A stretch of DNA of 7,686 nt. It comes from CAZXDS01 sp964639525 (lineage in GTDB: Bacteria > Bacteroidota > Ignavibacteria > Ignavibacteriales > Melioribacteraceae). Below the pieces are notes generated by a model. That model had not been told where the DNA came from, ran no database searches, and saw only the letters and a program-made list of their open reading frames with translations. The position numbers were made by a program, and so were the translations under genes. Location: positions 1 through 7,686 of the forward strand of contig CAZXDS010000161.1 in assembly GCA_964639525.1 (NCBI GenBank), in the 5' to 3' direction. Below are positions 5,169-7,686 of the stretch, piece after piece. Each line of letters starts with the position of its first letter. Positions within the stretch are counted from its first letter, which is position 1.

Positions 5169-7619
5169 TCAATTTTTACCAATCAAATATCGAATCACGT
5201 TATCCAAATAAACATGGTACTTATTCGGTAGGTTTCTGTACTTAGTTCTAAATTTGTCTTTCACAAATCCAAATTCTTTATTTGTAATTTTCGCCAAATC
5301 TTTTTCAAGATTGTTCAGATATGTTTTACCTTTTGCAATTACTTTGTTGTTCACATCAGATATTTCGGATTGGGTTATAGCCTCTACTGCTTTTTCAAAA
5401 TCAAAATTATTAAGAACAAATTCCTTAAAAAACATTCCGCGATAATGTTCTGAAACGCTTGTCCTGCTTAGTCCTCCAAGTTCTTTCGCAGTTTCATTTA
5501 TAGCCGAATGAGAGAAACCTTTTTCCCGAAGCGAATCAAGAATTAAATCGCCAATCTCAGTTTTACTTAGCTTAACCAATTCTTCAGGCAAGTCGCACAA
5601 TTTAATAATGTTTCTCTTTTCACTTTTTGCAAAAATTGAGGCTCTGCTAATCACACTTTCCAATTCACGAACATTTCCTTTCCATTGATTTTCAACCAAC
5701 TGAAAAAGAACACCCTTTGAAATATTTAATTCTCTGCCTGCCTTTTCAACAAAATATTTCACCAACAATTCAATATCTTCTTTCCGTTCACGAAGTGGAG
5801 GAATTTCTATGGGAATTACATTTAATCTATAAAATAAATCGTCTCTGAATTTTTTTTCTTCAACCATTTGCTTCAAATTTTTATTTGTCGCTGCAACAAT
5901 GCGAACGTTAACAGTAAGTGTTTCGGTCGAACCGACTTTTTGTATTTCGCCGGATTGTAAAACTCTTAATAGTTTAACTTGAAATGATTCTGAAGTCTCT
6001 CCAATTTCGTCAAGAAAAATTGTTCCCTTGTCTGCGGCTTCAAACATTCCTTTTTTGTCGGCTATTGCATTAGTAAAGGAACCCTTTGTGTGTCCGAACA
6101 ACTCACTTTCTAATAATGAATCTGAGAGTGCGGCACAATTAACGGCAACAAAATTATTATTTTTTCGGCTGCTCAATTTATGAACTGCTTTTGCTACAAG
6201 TTCTTTACCGCTTCCTGTTTCGCCCGTAATTAAAACCGTTGCGGTTTGAGGTGCAACCTTTTCAATTATGTTTACTACCGATGCCATTTTTTTACTTTTA
6301 TAAATTATTCCGTGAAAATTAATTCCGTCCGTGTTATCACCAAATTCAACCTTAGTATCAGCCTCTTCCTTTTTGTGAAACTCATCAATTTGTGTTTTAA
6401 GTAATTTAATTTCGTTTGTCTGGTCAGCAGATGGAACTAGACCGTTTTCAATTTCCAATTCTAACTTAGCCAACTTATTTTCTTTCAAACTTAAAAGATT
6501 TTTTAAAATTTCAAATTCTGAAATAGATGCGGAAAGTTGTTTATCTTTTTGAAAAATATAAAGTGGAATTTCTGCTATTAACAGAAAAAAGAATGGAATA
6601 ATAAAAAAAGCATAATTGAGTTCGATAAAATATGAATTAAATAAAATGATAGTTAGAACTAAAAATATTACCAAAACAGACAAATACAAAGCAACCGGTT
6701 TTATCTTTTGCAATAAAAAAATCAGCAAAAAAATTAGCAGCAGAAATACATATCCCGATAAATTGAAATAATTAAAATTTAATGTCTTTCCATTAAGTAA
6801 ATTATCAACTGCAATTGCTTGGAGCATTATTCCGGAAATAACGTTGCCATTTGGTAAAGAAATATTTGTGATTATTGAAGGATCGGTTACCCCGATTATT
6901 ACTAACTTGTTTCTTATCATGTTCAGTTCAGAGGCTTTTAATTCTGCCAGACGAAAAAATTGCAATAGTGAAAACTTTTTATAGCTTGAATAATTTATGA
7001 AAGGATTTAATTTCACCAGTTGATTTACTTCGGCAGTTTGCCCTTGTGCAATTTCCTCTGAGAAGGAATACTCTACTTTGTTATATTTTTTAACTGCACG
7101 CGGAATCAAAATTCCATGAGAATAAAAATAACCGAGATGCCCGGTTCTAATATTCGGATTATCCAATTTAGGAACAGGAAAGACGAAAGAATCCGCTTTA
7201 ACAATTGTGCTTTGCAAATCTAACCCGCTTGCAAGAGAAGCAAGAACAATATTTTGGTTTTCCTCAATTTCATTGGAAAGCAATTTGTTATAAATTGTTT
7301 GGGATTGGGAATTATCTGAAAGGAATATCCCAAAACCAATTTTTTTCGGGTTGAATTTATGTAAATAATTAAAAAGCAACGCATAATAACTTCTCTTGAT
7401 AGGCCACCCGCCTAATTTTTCAATATCACTGTGCGTAATTTCAATTAGAACAATATTTGTATCAGCTTTTGTTACGGACGAAAAACGGCTGTAAAAATCT
7501 TCCGTTTTTTCATTTACAAAATCACTCATATTCGCAAAAAGGAAAAGAATAATAAGTGCGACAACAAATGAAATTATTCTAATGTAAGGGCTTTTTATTA
7601 TTTTTGTATTGAAGTTCAT
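5169..7619 (-). CDS. CHASE2-domain membrane-anchored sigma-54 transcription activator
   Basis: This 816-residue protein joins an extracytoplasmic CHASE2 sensor to a sigma-54 AAA+ activator. One membrane segment at about 13-31 precedes the CHASE2 region (about 40-285, with IEITHSDIEKLGGWP). Three hydrophobic segments (about 288-304, 308-329, 336-357) and a coiled coil (about 362-420) lead to the AAA+ domain. Walker A is GETGSGKE at 466-473, Walker B is TIFLDE at 533-538, sensor I is AATN at 576-579, candidate arginine fingers are R592 and R598, and sensor II is GNVREL at 648-653. The sigma-54 contact loop reads GSFTNA (513-518) instead of GAFTGA. A Fis-like HTH lies at about 702-728, followed by an 88-residue helical extension ending in a NLPNKYH..YL..VI motif. 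No receiver domain is present, so it is probably a one-component sensor-regulator working from the membrane. The start has no Shine-Dalgarno. Its last 23 codons are one copy of the 71-bp repeat. Confidence 0.93.
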   Translation of the reverse strand: MNFNTKIIKSPYIRIISFVVALIILFLFANMSDFVNEKTEDFYSRFSSVTKADTNIVLIEITHSDIEKLGGWPIKRSYYALLFNYLHKFNPKKIGFGIFLSDNSQSQTIYNKLLSNEIEENQNIVLASLASGLDLQSTIVKADSFVFPVPKLDNPNIRTGHLGYFYSHGILIPRAVKKYNKVEYSFSEEIAQGQTAEVNQLVKLNPFINYSSYKKFSLLQFFRLAELKASELNMIRNKLVIIGVTDPSIITNISLPNGNVISGIMLQAIAVDNLLNGKTLNFNYFNLSGYVFLLLIFLLIFLLQKIKPVALYLSVLVIFLVLTIILFNSYFIELNYAFFIIPFFFLLIAEIPLYIFQKDKQLSASISEFEILKNLLSLKENKLAKLELEIENGLVPSADQTNEIKLLKTQIDEFHKKEEADTKVEFGDNTDGINFHGIIYKSKKMASVVNIIEKVAPQTATVLITGETGSGKELVAKAVHKLSSRKNNNFVAVNCAALSDSLLESELFGHTKGSFTNAIADKKGMFEAADKGTIFLDEIGETSESFQVKLLRVLQSGEIQKVGSTETLTVNVRIVAATNKNLKQMVEEKKFRDDLFYRLNVIPIEIPPLRERKEDIELLVKYFVEKAGRELNISKGVLFQLVENQWKGNVRELESVISRASIFAKSEKRNIIKLCDLPEELVKLSKTEIGDLILDSLREKGFSHSAINETAKELGGLSRTSVSEHYRGMFFKEFVLNNFDFEKAVEAITQSEISDVNNKVIAKGKTYLNNLEKDLAKITNKEFGFVKDKFRTKYRNLPNKYHVYLDNVIRYLIGKN
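5172..5242. repeat. 71-bp direct repeat, copy 2 (inside the 3' end of the CHASE2/sigma-54 gene)
   Basis: The repeat begins immediately inside the TGA stop (5169-5171) and covers residues 794-816 of the activator, including the NLPNKYH motif. It is base-for-base identical to 4443-4513. The repeat ends exactly at the last sense codon, which means that the neighbouring segment supplies a new stop codon while leaving the protein end intact. A 7-bp GTACTTA occurs at 5217-5223 and again at 5238-5244, straddling the repeat boundary; whether it matters is unknown. Confidence 0.95.
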
Positions 7620-7642
7620 TAATAATGATTTATAATTTATAG

Positions 7643-7654
7643 TTGCAAATGCAA
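7643..7654. promoter_or_regulatory. TTGCA-AA-TGCAA palindrome in the divergent promoter region
   Basis: TTGCA (7643-7647) and TGCAA (7650-7654) form a perfect 5-bp inverted repeat with a 2-bp spacer. It lies in the short region between the CHASE2 gene start and the proposed divergent start at 7675, and overlaps the candidate -7 element of the CHASE2 gene. It is well placed for an operator acting on one or both genes, but is short and has no proven binder. Confidence 0.3.
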
Positions 7655-7675
7655 TTTAAAAAAGAGGCAGACAAA
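7646..7675 (-). promoter_or_regulatory. Candidate Bacteroidota-type promoter of the CHASE2/sigma-54 gene
   Basis: Read on the minus strand, TTTG (7672-7675) is followed after 18 bp by TGCATTTG (7646-7653), close to the Bacteroidota primary-sigma pattern TTTG-N19-TAnnTTTG with one mismatch in the second element. It would leave a leader of roughly 20 nt before the ATG. No sigma-54 type GG-N10-GC element was seen, so autoregulation through sigma-54 is not indicated. Confidence 0.35.
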
Positions 7676-7686
7676 TGGAAAGAACA
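7675..7686 (+). CDS. Probable start of a divergent gene, cut by the window end
   Basis: An ATG at 7675 is preceded by GAGG (7664-7667) at a 7-nt spacing within a purine-rich AAAGAGGCAG stretch, a good ribosome binding site. The visible codons read M-E-R-T and run off the window. It would be transcribed away from the CHASE2 activator gene with 55 bp between starts, a layout often seen for a regulator and its target. Nothing can be said about the product. Confidence 0.45.

Larger units (their letters stand above)
4443..5242. mobile_element. Putative small inserted cassette: toxin-antitoxin module between 71-bp direct repeats
   Basis: Two perfect 71-bp direct repeats (4443-4513 and 5172-5242) bracket a 658-bp unique segment (4514-5171) that holds only the antitoxin and toxin genes and their promoter region. 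The right repeat is the 3' end of a host gene, which remains complete. This arrangement is typical of elements that integrate at gene 3' ends and restore them, and also of insertion with long target duplication reported for restriction-modification genes. No integrase, transposase, terminal inverted repeats or integron-type recombination site was seen, so the mechanism is inferred. Alternatives are Campbell-type integration of a circle carrying the 71 bp, tandem duplication followed by deletion, or the remains of a larger element. Perfect identity suggests a recent event or ongoing repair between copies. Confidence 0.5.

Noticed and set aside
4514..5171. Classical insertion sequence
   Set aside because: The ends of the unique segment are not inverted repeats of each other, no transposase is encoded, and 71 bp is far longer than ordinary IS target duplications.
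4443..5242. Integron gene cassette or CRISPR-like array as explanation of the repeats
   Set aside because: There are only two repeat copies 729 bp apart, they code for a protein end, and there is no attC-like imperfect palindrome or integrase.
5254..5445. Plus-strand open frame of 63 codons within the CHASE2/sigma-54 gene
   Set aside because: It is an antisense shadow of the C-terminal extension, without a ribosome site or family resemblance.

Overview
The window is AT-rich chromosomal DNA from a bacterium. Most starts lack a clear Shine-Dalgarno sequence. The mix of a large hybrid sensory kinase, a membrane-bound sigma-54 activator and a YjdI/CDGSH iron-sulfur protein fits the Bacteroidota/Chlorobiota (FCB) group, possibly an Ignavibacteria-like lineage. 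This assignment is an inference from style and gene content; no marker gene is present.

Layout from left to right. Positions 1-69 hold two strong hairpins that look like a REP-type palindromic element. A 1048-residue membrane histidine kinase (dCache-HAMP-GAF-PAS-HisKA-HATPase) follows on the plus strand, with no response regulator beside it. It converges on a small DUF423 membrane protein (minus strand), which is divergent from a 142-residue protein fusing a YjdI-type iron-sulfur domain to a CDGSH domain. After a short period-8 repeat tract comes a two-gene type II toxin-antitoxin module (PF09720-type antitoxin and ParE/RelE-type toxin, overlapping by ATGA). It converges on an 816-residue minus-strand CHASE2 / sigma-54 AAA+ / HTH protein, a membrane-anchored transcription activator. 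The last 12 bases appear to be the start of a divergent gene.

The most notable structure is a perfect 71-bp direct repeat bracketing the toxin-antitoxin module. One copy (5172-5242) is the last 23 codons of the CHASE2/sigma-54 gene, without its stop. The other (4443-4513) is a free-standing duplicate on the far side of the module. The module therefore sits in a 658-bp segment placed exactly at the 3' end of a gene, which keeps an intact coding end. This is the geometry of a site-specific integration or of insertion with long target duplication, yet no integrase or transposase is visible. An addiction module that arrived this way would be a compact mobile cassette able to resist its own loss by repeat recombination.

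The other genes do not form an obvious pathway. The kinase and the CHASE2 activator are both signal-transduction proteins, and the kinase has the HEIRNPL-type H-box usual among NtrB-like partners of sigma-54 regulators. The activator here lacks a receiver domain, so it is unlikely to be the kinase's direct phospho-acceptor.
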